A DNA stretch of 64,000 nucleotides from Lates calcarifer (taxonomy: Eukaryota > Chordata > Actinopteri > Centropomidae): positions 20,462,307-20,526,306 of the forward strand of contig NC_066845.1 of assembly GCF_001640805.2 (NCBI RefSeq), written 5' to 3'. Position numbers and translations under genes: made by a program. The notes below the pieces were generated by a model. The model did not search any database and was not told where the DNA came from. It worked only from the letters and a program-made list of their open reading frames with translations. Shown here one piece after another: positions 27,280 through 39,949 of this stretch. Every line of letters begins with the position of its first letter. Position 1 is the stretch's first letter.

Positions 27280-28320
27280 CACTAAATTATTATAGCACAC
27301 AACAAAACAATTTTATCACGCCACCAAAGGCGAGATTCTCAATGTTGAAAATCCAGCTTGTTGTTTTGAATTTTTGCCTCATAGGGCTGGAGGCACATGC
27401 GAGGAGGAGGCGGGTGGGTTATATTGAAATTAAAATCCTGCCTGAGATTATGAGCTGAGTCATGCCAAAACTGTGAAAGAATTCAATCTCTCGCTCTTTT
27501 AATTTGACATGCTTCATCGGCTAATCGCCTCCCTGTCACAAAGATTCTGGGCTGTTTCAAACTCGTTTTATCTTTCAAGAGCCAAAAGGAACATTTCACC
27601 TACCTCCCTCTCTCTGCTCATCATAACCATTTTTTAAAGGGCGGACTAACAACTGATCTCTCAGGACTATTTCTATTAATAACCCCTCCTTCGCTCCACT
27701 GTTTCCCAGTGAGGCAGGCTCATAATTAAACTGTGTAAACGCTGCTGCATTAGAGTGAACTAAATAAAAAGGGCTTAGCATCTCAATGGTGCAGTTTTTG
27801 CTTACACAAAAAGCTTTGGGCCACTTTTCTTTGTGCCAACATGTTTGGAGGCATTTTAATTACCATCTACTTGTGTGTGTTATTAGTATATGGCATGGAG
27901 ACAGATTGGGGAGGTCATGTTTGTCTTTTTCCATTTTAATGTAATGAGAAAGACTTTAATAAAAAGGCAAAATAGCTTTACTTTTGATTTTGTTTTCCAT
28001 TCTGCACTGATCAATCTACAGACTCATTGGAACAGACTTTTCTGCCTCTTCAATTATCAGCGGGCACCAAGATGATTCAGTCTCATTTCACTCCTGAAGA
28101 TTACTTTCTGTCAGCACTAGAAATGGCTAATATTTCCATCCCATTAACTCCCAAGCCTATGAAAATGACAGAAGATGATCAATGGGTGCAGCGTGGGCAT
28201 CACTCTTGTGGATGCAGACAAGAGTATCTACCTACTGCAACTATTAGGAGACCTCACTGGGCCAATGATGCATGACAAGTAATTAAGAGAGGATCATTGA
28301 AATTAGTTTCTTTCTTTATC
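27280..28320. promoter_or_regulatory. Candidate conserved non-coding cluster in intron 2
   Basis: A kilobase with no repeat signature and many homeodomain-type cores (AATTAAA, TTAATTTGACA, GGCTAATCGCC, CATAATTAAA) and a SOX-like ACAAAG. The texture is that of vertebrate developmental enhancers. No alignment was possible. Confidence 0.3.
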
Positions 28321-29119
28321 TGACAAACACATTAAACTCATGACAGACTGTAGCCGGGACCCAGTAGGGCTCCACAGAAACCGCTGGCGCTGCAACTTCG
28401 CCCTTTAGGAAGCAAAAGTCTCCTGTGTAGGTATACATTTATTAAAAGGGCATCTCAAAACACAGAGGTATATGCTGATGTGTATGTGCTCACAATGCTT
28501 TCACATCAATGTGGCAGTTGTGGTAAGTTTAAAAATGTTTGCTGACTGCTTGCAAGAAGTGGTAATATTGGGGAAAAATTCCTAGGATTCACCTTTAAGA
28601 GCTTTCCTAAGTTAATGCCTGAAAAATACCTCTTTGTATCTGTTTAGAGACAGAAAATCTGAACCACTACTAGGCAACCACTAGTACTCATACTGAGCTA
28701 CTGTGCTTCGCTAATCCTCTCCTTCAAAAATCAATATTTGTAAAGGTCAAACAGAGCGGGCATGGAAAATGCAGATTGCCTCGTCAATTGCTGACACACT
28801 CTCCAGTACCCAGAGGCTATGATCTAGTGATAAGCAGATGAAGCCACGTGAGTGGAGGGAGGTGTAGAGGCTCAGAGTTTATAAAATGTTGTAATGAGAT
28901 AACTAAAAAAATGTTAAATTATAAGATTTGACTCAACGGGTAGATACCAACTGTCTTCATGTGTAGATACAATCAAAATATGAAGATACTTATTTGTTTA
29001 TCTGTTACTGGCGGGCTGGTGCTCATACTCAAATCAAGTAGTTTCAAGAAATCAAGAAATTCCTATAGGTCAATCCTGCTTTATTGCACCTTGAGTTTTA
29101 TTTTTGTCCATGGTTCTAC

Positions 29120-29525
29120 AGATGGCAATTTTAGCCAGTTGGTCCACCACTTTGCTCAATACTGAAATATCTCAACAACTAATGGATGTATTAACACAAT
29201 ATTTTTCATGACATTTTTGATGTTCGCTGTCCCCTGAAGATGAATCCTATTAAATTAGGTGATTGTCTAACGTTTTCTCTAGTGCAATGAGCAGGTCAAA
29301 GTTTTCCCTCATTGTCAAATCTAAACATCTACAATAAGGATTGGCACAAAATTTGGTACAAACATTTGTAGTTACCAGAGGATGAATCTTGATGCCTTTG
29401 GTGATCCCCTGACTTTTCCTCTAATGCCACCATGACACTGACATTAGTGGATTTGAGGTAACTATCTTAACAGCTGTAGAATGGATTACCAGGAAATTTG
29501 CCACATGCAGTCAACCCAGATTGTC
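29120..29525 (+). repeat. Teleost dispersed repeat family B, copy 3 (forward)
   Basis: GAAATATCTCAACAACTAATG, AGAGGATGAATC (twice in variant form), GGTGATCCCCTGACTTTTCC and GCCACCATGA are the clearest family phrases in the window. The phrases recur at about 150-base spacing, showing an internally repetitive element. Confidence 0.75.
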
Positions 29526-31234
29526 TAAACCACTTCTCTTGGTGGTAAAATCAATGGTAAACATGCCCAAAAATATCAGTAATAATCCCTCAAGTCTATC
29601 TGTAAACTCTCATGGATGTTGATAACTTGTGTTTTAAGTATGGTAGTGTTCATTTTCTCTTACACAGGTGTGTTTGTAATCTGTGTGATCACCTGACTGC
29701 TCATGACTCCCATGACTTTTTTGTGTCACATTCCCAGATCACATTAACTAATTTCGTTGGTAAAATGTTATCATGATCAATAGAACTGATGGCCAAAACT
29801 AGTTTTAATTTAATGTAACTTTAAAAAGCAAATCTATGATTGTAATTGTTCAATGTATATTCATTAATTATTGTGAAGCCTTGGTGGAGGTGCTTTCCAG
29901 CTCTCTGCACATACTCAAAAGGACATTATACAATCTGATTATTTCTTTTAGTGGGCAAGCATGTCTTGAGTGGCAACAGAAAGGTGATAATATGAGGATG
30001 AATAACCTTTAATTGTAGAAAGGTGGATTTTCAAACATACATGATTTAATTATGTTTAGGTTATGATTAATAATGAATAAATAATTACTCTTTAGAGGAA
30101 TGTCTTCATGGAAGAAGAAAACTCTCTGGAACTGCCTTTGATGAGCTAAGCTGAGCTGTGATTTACTGAAGCAATGCAGAAATATAGGCATAATGCCAAG
30201 GGGGGAATTTGGGAAACATGTTATTTGCAGCTTTGATATTTTTAGCACTTTGAATCATAATTTTGACCTATGCGTCATCAATCAACAATGTATGTGCACA
30301 GTTTCATGACGACTGCGAAATAATGTTAACACAGGCTTTTAGATATCTGTCCAAAGGTTGTGTATGCATATTTTTGTTTTTGTGAAGACATATGCTTTTA
30401 GACCTGAATCTACACCATGTTTTATACATCTTGTCCCCGGTGTGGGGTGGGCTTTTTTTGTCACATTGCACCTTTTTTGCAAACAGCAGCAGTAGGGTTT
30501 TTTTTAACCCCCCGCAGAAATGAAACAGCTGGGTAAATAAGATGAGCAGCAATAGTCAAACAGCCACCATGAATGAGGAAGGTGAGAGTGTCTGAAAAAC
30601 AAGACAAAACTAAATAAAAAAGTAACCTCTCAAAATGAAAACAACTGCACAACTGACAAATGACCCATTAATGCAAAGTCCTTTACAATGACATGCATGC
30701 ATGTGTGGAATCGCAAATTGTATGTTCCTGTGTAATAACTCATCTTCCACCTTTCCAAAGTATTTTAGTGTACTGTAGATTTGGCATAATTAATTTCATA
30801 ATGTTGCTGCTAAAAATCAAAGTTACTGTTGCCTAAGTTAACTCTTTTTTTTTGGGAGGGAAAATGTAAAAGATTTAACACATATCTACCATCCCCCTGA
30901 AGATTTGATAACAAACAACCATTTGTGACAGTTTCTGACAGTTGGGTCAGATCACAGAAACAGCCAGTGCAGCATGCCAACATTTATAAACTAGTGTAAG
31001 AAACCCAGTCTCACAGCAGTTCGTGTCTGTGTAGACAAAATGTAATCTATTGATTTCATGACATGAATTTACCATTTTTCATTTTTTCACGACAGCCAGC
31101 ATGACTTGCAGTCTATCAAATAGTCATGACATTTAATGTAATGATTCATTTAGCCTACGTGGAAAGGGATTGTACATGTTTTCATGATGGCAAAATTTTG
31201 ACTTGAAGTGACTACACCAATGTTATACTTATTT

Positions 31235-31345
31235 ATGGTTATGTTTAGGCACAGTCAGCACTTGGTTAAGGTAAGTGAAAGATCATGGTCTGGTTTAACC
31301 CAGAAAAAGTTTACTGAGACTTCAAACACAACATGATGATTTAAA
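31235..31345 (+). repeat. Dispersed repeat family D, copy 1
   Basis: This shares CTTGGTTAAGGT-like sequence, AAAGATCATGGTCTGGTTTA and TTCAAACACAACAT, in the same order, with 61890-61975. It resembles a fish repeat with GGTTAGG..GATCATGG phrases, class unknown. Confidence 0.65.
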
Positions 31346-33347
31346 TTTAATCAGTCATGAGCTTTGCCTCCTTGTAATTCTGCTTCAGTTGATGAATGTA
31401 ATGATTCATTCAAATAATACATTTCATCCACCAGATATGGATCAACATTATCATGTGGTGTCTGAGGTTATCTAGTTTAAACAGAGTTTAAACCTTCTTA
31501 CTTACTAACAGGTAACGTTGATATACAACTGTGGTCACTGAGGTATATTTAACTAATTAGGCAGCCTGGTAACCTTCCAATAGTATTAATATTCACAAAT
31601 GAAAATGTTTAAAAAACATCTATTCTATTTTTTCTCTCACCACAGCTCCTTTGCCATTTAAACTTGACCTTTAGCCAGCTTACACTCCGCTGAACTGCGG
31701 CTTCATCTCCACCCACCTACGTTTAATTCAACAAATGAGATCATTACTTTCTGCATCTGCATGTCTGCAAGTCTCCAGTGTGGATATATGACTTATGAAT
31801 TTCACTTAAGATGAACAAATGAATGTGGCTGTCATTATCTGAAGGCTGATTTGACCCTGTATGACACAAGGTGGTCTGACAGCATGATAATCACAAACAA
31901 CATGCAAGTGATGGAAACTGGGGAAACTTATGTTGGGAAAGTCATGCAGGCATCCCTGAGAGCAGATGATATTGTCGGAGCCAAGTGCAGTTATTAGACC
32001 CTATGGTCTCCTCCCCACATCTCAAGCTTGATGCATATTCAACAGCCTGACTGGACTGCTGAATGTAGGCAGGCAGCAAACAAAACATATGTGTAGAGGG
32101 TGACACAGTGGTTCACACACAGGGGAGAGGAAGAAGGTGTAGTAGCATAATATTTAGAGGACAGTATGAGGTCATACCTGGGGCATTTTTCAACATGGCC
32201 AACATTTAATAATGTTCCTGTTCAGACACTGTAAGATTGTTTACAAACTGTCAGTAACATCACTTCTGTCACGAGGGCCATTAAACAAGGACAACAGCAA
32301 GGCAATTCATGTCACCTGCCAGTCCTCGATACCACCTACCCTTCTGCCATTTTTCATTCTATACAATGTAACAACACATGACTCTTATATGAATATTTAA
32401 CTTACTATTCAAGTTCATGGCTTTGGAGAGGATTGCCATTTAAAAGATGACAACAGGGAACCATTCCTGAATTTATTTGGTTACACTTTGTGCACCGCAC
32501 CTGGATTCAACAATAGCTTTCACAAATATTCCACTAACAAAACCTAAAAGCCACAGCAGGGTAACAGTGTGAGGAATGTACTAAGAGTCATTATATTTGA
32601 TGATGTACTTTAAGGTACACTGTATATCTGCTGAACTCCCAAAACCCTCTACTCCTTTTCCAAACCAACTGAAACAATTGCTGTACGGTCAGCAGCACAT
32701 ACAAAATAGCATATAAAATGTTGATAGGCAAACTCATTTTGCAATGCATCCAAGATAATGGAAACCAATTAGTGAAGACATGGAGTGGACAAAGAGTACA
32801 GCAGTCAGAACAGCACAAGTCAGCCAAACGCTGAACCCCATGCAGCTGAATACTGCTGCTATTGTCACTGTGGCTGGCTGCTGCTTCTCCCCAGAAAATC
32901 CCCAGTCCCCAGAAAATGATTATGCTCAGTATTGTACGGAGAATCATAATTTAATACACTGAAAATACAAAATGCGAGCCTGGTACGAGTACAGCAAGCA
33001 CAGAAAAAGTCAAACACAGTGCAGCTTTTGTATTAGTATGGTGGCATTTTTGCAAAAAGGCTCTCTAGAGCTGAAATATACCAGCTGACAGGCGGTGTCG
33101 CTGGATGGGGGGAATGAGATTATTCTGGCTCTACTGGCTGAAATACACAGTACTGTAGATGGATGGAACTCTGCTAAAGGTAAGTTGGTAATGCATGTAT
33201 AGAGCATCCATCTGAAATACACAATTCCTAGGTCCCCACTCTTTTAAATAAATCATATTCAAAGACGTAGACACTAATATATTTCCTTTTGTGGATGTCT
33301 CATGGCTCAAAAACTGCTGCTATCATTTTGAGAAACTAAGTTCACTC

Positions 33348-33630
33348 AGGGGGCAGCACAGTGGAGTTTGTATATTCTCCCTGTGCCTGTGTGGGTTCTC
33401 TCTGGATACTGCAGCCTCCTTCCACAGTCCAAAGACATGTAGCTTAGATTAATTAGTGTCTCTAAATTTCCCATGTGTGAATGTGAGTGTGAATGGTTGT
33501 TTGTCTCTATATGTCAGCCCTGCGATAGACTGGCGATCTGTCCAGGTTGTACCCAGCCTCGCACCCAATGTCAGCCCCAGCGTGACCCTCAGAGGCTAAG
33601 CAATATACATAATGGATTGATGGATGTTCA
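33348..33630 (+). repeat. Teleost dispersed repeat family A, nearly full-length copy
   Basis: GTGGAGTTTGTATATTCTCC, CACAGTCCAAAGACATGTAG, GAATGTGAGTGTGAATGG and TATGTCAGCCCTGCGATAGA lead to a TGGATTGATGGATG tail. The 5' head is shortened compared with the 54.9 kb copy. Confidence 0.8.
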
Positions 33631-35899
33631 CTCAGTCTACAAGTTGGGCATTTTCTGACCCTGAATGTGAATGCACTTTAAAGCTGCACTATTCAGTATT
33701 TCAATCAGATCAAAGGAGTATGTATAATGTTAAAGAGGTTGTTCGCAAAGGTGAATCCACACAGAATTGGCACCAAACTCTGCAGTTACTCTCAGATCTA
33801 CACTGTTTTGCATCTTTTTAATCAGTGTTTAGGTTTCATGGGTTGCAAAAATGTACTGTTTTGATTAAATCTCACTGCTCTAATCAACTTTGTTCGCATA
33901 TGCAAGAGGCAGCTGTTTTCAGCCCTGAAATAGGGTAAGGATGCAATGATTTTGCAAAGGAGTTTGAAATCATGAAGGTTGCAAAGAATTAACCAGTTTT
34001 GTGAAAGGCTGTATTTCTTGAACTGATCGTTATTATGTATTCACTTTTGAAATTAACTAACTGAACAACCTGAACAACACATAATTTGGCAGTAACCAAT
34101 TCTATCAGTGCTAAATAAGAAAACCAGATATTGTTGCTTTAAAGAACTACAACATATTTGTTTGAAAACGGTTCCTTGACATTAGTATTCTACCAGCACA
34201 CACACATTACAACTCCAGCATCTTGTCTAATGACCACTCCCAGGTCATACCCTATTCCATTTTCTCTGTGAAGTAACAGGCAGTGGTTTAAAAGAGACTC
34301 TCCTGCAGTGCTTGCAGCAGGGAAGCCTGTCAAGAGAGGCTGCAGTGAACACGCAATCCAGTACACATGCAAAGAGACAGATGCATAAATTAACATGAGC
34401 CACACGAGTCTTTGAACTGTGAACCAGAGACCACTCTGATCTGCTCGGAGTGCTGGCTTTGATGTGTTTGAAAAGGAGGTTTAAAGATCAATTATGTCTC
34501 CAGTCTCTACTGTCACCCAACGACTGCTTAAACTTTAATGTTTTAAGTTCAATTAAAAGCAATACCTGAAATTTCAAAGGGACAGTGACTAGATCAGAGA
34601 TCACAGTGTTAGTGAGTTAGATGATCAGTCTGTCAAAATTTTTTCAGCTGACAGGGGGATTTAGAATGAATTCTAAGGTTTAAAAACTGCTCTATTGTTT
34701 AAAAAAATAAATACACTATGTTAATACTTATTTAATTCAATGAAGATCTCACATGTACAGAGGTAGTGCAGTGCTATTAGTGTTTTCTACTTTTGGCCAC
34801 AGAAATGAAAAGAAGTGTTGGAGTAAATAACTGTCACAAGCTACGCATCTTTTCATACAGTAATGTTAAGTGATGTCCTGCGAGACCCTATTGTGCTTGC
34901 GTTGTCACCGCTTTTAGTGCTAGTTGATGTAATGTTTCCGATCACATCAGACAAACAACATGGGCAGCAACCTTTAGTCTCTTCCTAAAGGCCTCAGTAT
35001 GCTCCAAACATAGAGTCATAGAGCACCTCATCCAAGCATTAAGATGTTTTGATCATGGTCAATCCGACAATCAGTACTGGCTAGAATGAGAAACTTCCAC
35101 ATGAATCAGAACTCACCTATATCACCACACAAATAATTTTCTGCATTCAAAAAATCTAATTTTCACTTGTGTATGCAGTTATATGTTTGTACTGTGGAGC
35201 CCAACTATGGAACAGGATGTGATTTCGATCAGATTTACCAATCCTTTAAAATATGCACGGATTGGCCCTAGTACCAATCTTGAGGATAGGTGTGGGATAT
35301 CAGTTATAACTTAAGACAAAAATTATTTATAACTGCTCTTAAGTTATTATCATCACTCCCAACTCCTGGCTGCACGTTTCCTTGTGGGAAATGACACAGT
35401 TAAGAGTCTGTGCCAAACATCAATACTGTGCATATTCTACACTGACATAGTCATTCCACAAGATCTTTTAGAGTGAAATGGGAAAACTGGGCACCTCACC
35501 ACACCTGGCCAGTTGCTAAGTAAAGTGTTACAGATTATCAGTTTCAGAAAATTACAAGTTGAGAAGGTTATTGTATGCAGGACTAGATAGTTCAAAAGTT
35601 TGAGCCTCAGATGCTACTAACCTAACCTCCAGCAAGTGATAACATTTTTGTTTTGTATAGATGTCTGTCTGTCTTTGTCTGTTTGGCCACGGGGCTTGTT
35701 CTTACTCATAATTATTATTCTTATTTATTTCGAATTCTATACAATCCACAGACAACAAACTGAGATGCAAGCCAGGGACAATGTGCAAGTTCATTCAACT
35801 GTTCAAATTCTAACTACTGGATACCATTCACATCACATTTCACCTCACTACATGTGTGTTGTGTTTTCACTGTCTATTTAAATGGCCCTTTGTAAATGT

Positions 35900-36131
35900 G
35901 AGTTTTCTATTTAAATCCAGTTGTTTACAATTTTCCTTTTCTACTGCATTGTGTACATTTGTATTATTGTGTAAAGTTTGTATCTTTTTTGTATATATAT
36001 GTATTTTTGTATCTTTTTTTGCATGCATTTTATACAGTGCACTGTTTTCTGCCTGGAGCACCCACATTCATTTCATTGTACCCTACTGTACAATGACAAT
36101 AAAGCCTATTTTATTCAAATTCTATTCTATT
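35900..36131 (+). mobile_element. LINE 3' end fragment with ATTCT tail
   Basis: TCATTGTACCCTACTGTACA and ATGACAATAAAG are followed by TATTTTATTC and ATTCTATTCTATTC. This is the form of a fish non-LTR retrotransposon 3' UTR with a short tandem tail. No reverse transcriptase remains. Confidence 0.55.
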
Positions 36132-37599
36132 CATAATCAGTGAAAAAAGATGCTTTAGTTCAAAGTCATAATTTATATCACAGCCTCAATATTCAACAAA
36201 GCAGTCTGATTTTGTTGTCACCACTTTAAAGAGAGAATTTCAAACACAGTACAAAAGGAATGATTGTAGACAAACCTATGCAAACAAAACTGAAACAACT
36301 CATCTTCTTAAGTGCAAAACAACCTCCTCTGTTTGAAAGAAAGTTAAGTTTGCAGTTTCCTTTTCTCCCATCTGTTTTTTTGTTCTTGCTGTCGTCACTA
36401 TGACCCAAACATGTCACGATGCATTAGACCCTAACTGTGCTAAAAGAGAATCTAAACACACCCCATCTCCAAGAGGCAACAGGCCAAGTGCTGTATTCAG
36501 CATCCACCACACAATAACAAAATGAATATTTGATTTGGACTGGTACAGCTACTTCCTGTCTCCTGCAACGCCGTTCAAACAAAGCAGTTCTCCTGTTACC
36601 CATGGACAACAACTACTTTAAATAGCACTCCACTGCAGCACAGTGAGCATAACACCCTGCAGGAGATAGAGTTTGACTAAAGAGTTGCGGAGGAAGAGGT
36701 GACTCAAAGTAATGCAAACTTCCAAAAAACTGACAATGTCAAATAAAATTTGTAAAACTTCAGTTCTCTTTGATGAGATTTCACCTCTGCAGCACCCTGG
36801 TTTCCATTAGGAATAACAATAGAAAATCAATGAAAATGCTAAACTGACTCAAGGTCTCAAAAAATTTTCTTCCAATCTATAAGGGAACAACAACCAGCTG
36901 TCTACTTGGGAGTAGACCACAGTGCTCATATGAATCCTTTCAACTCTTGTTACAGCAGATGTCCACCAGCAGTCAGACTCACCGGTCTTATAACGCAAAG
37001 TGACAGTGAGTGAGAGGCAGCATCTGCAGAGAGACTCCACTACCTGAAAAGTTCAGTATTGGTGTGTACACAGAGGTATACTGCCTATGGTCACCTTTGG
37101 GTGCAAAGTTGACTATTTATAGCAAATGGCTATAGTGCTGGATTTTTGCTGAAAATGTTCTGTTGAGACAGCTCTCTAGGGATTTTCAAACCTGCGATTC
37201 TTAGTCTGGGTAATTAGGATTCTTGTTCATTTTCCCCCATGGCAGATTTGTTTGGGAATATTTCATACTCAGGTGCAGACAAAACAACTGCAAGGCATAC
37301 TCTGCAAGTTTGAGCTACAGCACTCACATAACCAGGTGCGTGTTGCATACTGACATGTGGCTGAGCAAAATCAAAAATTGATATGAGCTGGGCGGAGAAT
37401 GGTCTGACCTGGACAAAGAATGACCTTCTTCCTGTGTCTACTTCCTCATGCCTGCCCTGAACAAATGAGCAGAGTAGACATTCTTGAATAGATGATAGGA
37501 CTGATAACATGCTAAGCAGCAAGGACTCTGCAAGAACTAACTTCCATTTTTAACAAACAAAATGTGAACATGAAATCTAATGAACAATACCAAAAACAA

Positions 37600-37640
37600 T
37601 GTTTGCTGTAATGACAATAAAGTTAACTCAACTCAACTGG
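37600..37640 (+). repeat. Short retroelement-like 3' tail
   Basis: TAATGACAATAAAGTTAACT is followed by AACTCAACTCAACT. It shares ATGACAATAAAG with the 36.1 kb LINE tail but has a different tail unit. It is very short, so the call is weak. Confidence 0.35.
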
Positions 37641-38629
37641 AGAGAATCTTAAGGATTTTACGCTTTGTTGATTGTATGAAATAGATGAGTGTGATGAAAA
37701 CGCTAGTTGTTTGCTAATCGTGCATACCATATATTTCAATATAATATGAAATATTCAAGCAGCGAGTGTATGGGTACGAGGTTCTTCCTGACCACCACAG
37801 CTCACTTTGCCTCAGTAACAGCAAATAACAGTTGAGAAGTCCTGTCCTCTCAGTGAAGCTGTGGGGGTCACACACCCTCCAACTCAGAACCAAGTGATTT
37901 CTGAATCTAAATTTACCAGTAACGTGTTAGCAGCTAAGAAAAGCTCCTGAACCAGCCTATCTACTGAACACTCAGAGACAGAACTGATACTAACTCTCCT
38001 TCTAATTTCCAGCAAATGGCCACAAAACACATGTAATATGGCTTTCTGTGTTTAGACTTGATTATTCTTGTGTAATTACAACTGATCTCAATGATTTTCT
38101 TAATTACTTTTGGCTTCTCACACTGCTGGAATAGCTGCCATGTTTGCATCATGTTTACACAGTTCCACATTTTGTAACACAAAGTGAGAGAAATGACAGC
38201 AGGGTGCCACACAATGTAAAATGCAGTGTAGCTTTTTGACTTTGCTAATTTACTGCAGTTATATTAATGAATATGGCAATGATCTATCTGGGTTAACATG
38301 CTATAAATGGCACCTTTGATAGTTTTAGAAAGTATGCATGAACACCACTTAAAGTAGGGGCAGGAATTACACCCAAGCTTCAGTTTCTACTGCCATTATT
38401 CCTTAATTTCCAGCTTAGTTCTGTAGTGCGTTTAAATGAAAAAATAATGGGGTAAACTTTGGTGTGTTGTGTGTTCATTAAGTATGTAAGTGGAGTGCAG
38501 GTGTATACAGTAGATCAGTACGTGTCTCTGGGGTAAGAGCCAAAACAGTGTGACCTTAAGCCTTTCATTAACTCCACCAGAGTGTAGAGTATCAGAGTCA
38601 TTTAAGGTAATGTGAAGGGGCATCTTCAC

Positions 38630-38731
38630 CTCATAATGGGCGACCCTCTGGGACTCAGAGATGAGCTGAGCGCTGCACACTTTGCAGTAGCTGTCTGTGA
38701 AAAGCCCTTGGTCCACCTCTGTTGACTTCAT
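38630..38731 (-). CDS. zmat4: zmat4 exon 2: start codon and first half of matrin-type zinc finger 1
   Basis: The exon encodes 34 residues starting [16 protein letters not shown] and ending AHYE. From memory this matches the N terminus of vertebrate ZMAT4 almost residue for residue, including [16 protein letters not shown]. The acceptor (ctttctccag) lies directly before the ATG, so the exon begins exactly at the start codon. The donor is GAG|GTGAAG. Cys16, Cys19 and His32 are three of the four zinc ligands of a matrin/U1-type C2H2 finger; the fourth is in the next exon. ZMAT4 is a small, probably nuclear protein with four such fingers. This finger class usually binds double-stranded RNA or structured nucleic acid, but the molecular role of ZMAT4 is poorly known. 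The frame continues past the donor into intron sequence unlike the family, which confirms the exon end. Teleosts can have two copies (zmat4a and zmat4b), and I cannot tell which this is. Confidence 0.95.
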
Positions 38732-39052
38732 CTGGAGAAAGAGACAAATGCAGACATGGTTATTGACCTGGATGCACTTTGTGGCAGGTGCACATCAAGA
38801 ACTGAACACACAATAATTACCACTGTGAGTTAAAAATGGAAGCCTGCAATTTTTATTGACAAATTTCAAGAAAACATGCCTGAGAATTGAGGTGTTCTGG
38901 TACTATCCTGAATCTTTGGCCCACAAATTGGGGCTAAATCAGTTGTTTAATTAAAACTGAAAGTCCAAACACACTAGACCACATTCACTGACTGAAAAAG
39001 GTTTGAAAAGGAAATTTATATAAAAGTGATGTCCGCAAGATTTACTATTTAC

Positions 39053-39070
39053 AAAAAAAAAAAAAAAAAA
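39053..39070. repeat. Poly-A run (18)
   Basis: An uninterrupted A-run about 320 bases upstream of exon 2 in the gene sense (a T-run on the transcribed strand). Confidence 0.9.
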
Positions 39071-39914
39071 GCAGTGGACTTTTGTTGTCACTATCGCACA
39101 GCTTTGCTTTGTGGGTCTGTAGGGAGCTAAGGCAAACCAACCAAGATGTAATAAAGCAAGTAAACAGTAATCTCATTTCATACTTTCATCACTGTTAATC
39201 AATATTTCATTACCCCAAGCATCTGAGTTAGTGACAGATGCTGAGCAGCTTTTGGAAGCAATGAGTCAGAAAAACCATTTAATATCAAACATCCTACTAA
39301 AACTTGAGTCACGAAGCCAAGGTTATATTTGACAACAATAAATAAATAACAACAACAGATCATGCTGACAGAGTTTTTCCTGGAAATTCATTAAAATATA
39401 TGACTGAACCCTGTGCTGTGTGTTGGAGAATATGGAATTCAAGGAGAGTCAGCCTCAAAAAGCTTTTATTTCCTTTTCCACAGACACAGCTGAGCCATCT
39501 CTGCTCTCTATTACTAATTCAACCAGGCTTCCATTAGGGGCTCACATTTCATATTTGGAAGCAGTCAGGCTCAACTCATCCTCATTTACTCAGGCACGTC
39601 TTCATTAGGAGCAGGAGGACAGATGAGAACTAAGGTCATGTGGGTATACTGGTAAAAGCAAATTCTCTTCAACTTGTTTGAATTTTCTTTCCCACAAATT
39701 TAGTATATTAGATATTGGATATCATAAGCTGTGAGGCACATGGTATATTTATCTTATATATTTATCATCTCTCTCCTACAAGTAATAATAAATGATGAGT
39801 TCTATGGGTTGGGGCCACTTCCAACATAATGTTTTCTCCCTGGAGCATTAGGTAGTGTTTCCAGCTTAACACCTTTGTCTCTAGATTTACCAACTTGTCA
39901 GACTCTTTAGCTAC

Positions 39915-39949
39915 TTTTTTTTTTTTTTTTTTTTTTTTTCGAAAAAGCA
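39915..39949. repeat. Poly-T run (35)
   Basis: This is the longest homopolymer in the window. It reads as poly-A in the zmat4 transcript. No retroelement body was recognised next to it. Confidence 0.95.

Larger units (their letters stand above)
10776..38629 (-). other. zmat4: zmat4 intron 2 (27.9 kb)
   Basis: This is bounded by a GTGAAG donor at its right end and a tttccag acceptor at its left end. It holds dispersed repeats, microsatellites and hairpins listed separately, with candidate conserved non-coding stretches near 12.3-12.8 and 27.3-28.3 kb. No further exon or RNA gene was recognised. Stretches not listed separately look like ordinary AT-rich intron. Confidence 0.85.

Noticed and set aside
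28027..28275. 82-codon open frame in intron 2 that reads like plausible protein
   Set aside because: No family recognised and no paired splice sites. It sits inside the enhancer-like stretch, where few stops may be incidental.
34190..34405. 71-codon minus-strand frame with a hydrophobic start resembling a signal peptide
   Set aside because: Ends in a Cys/Val tail from simple CA-rich sequence and has no splice support or family similarity.
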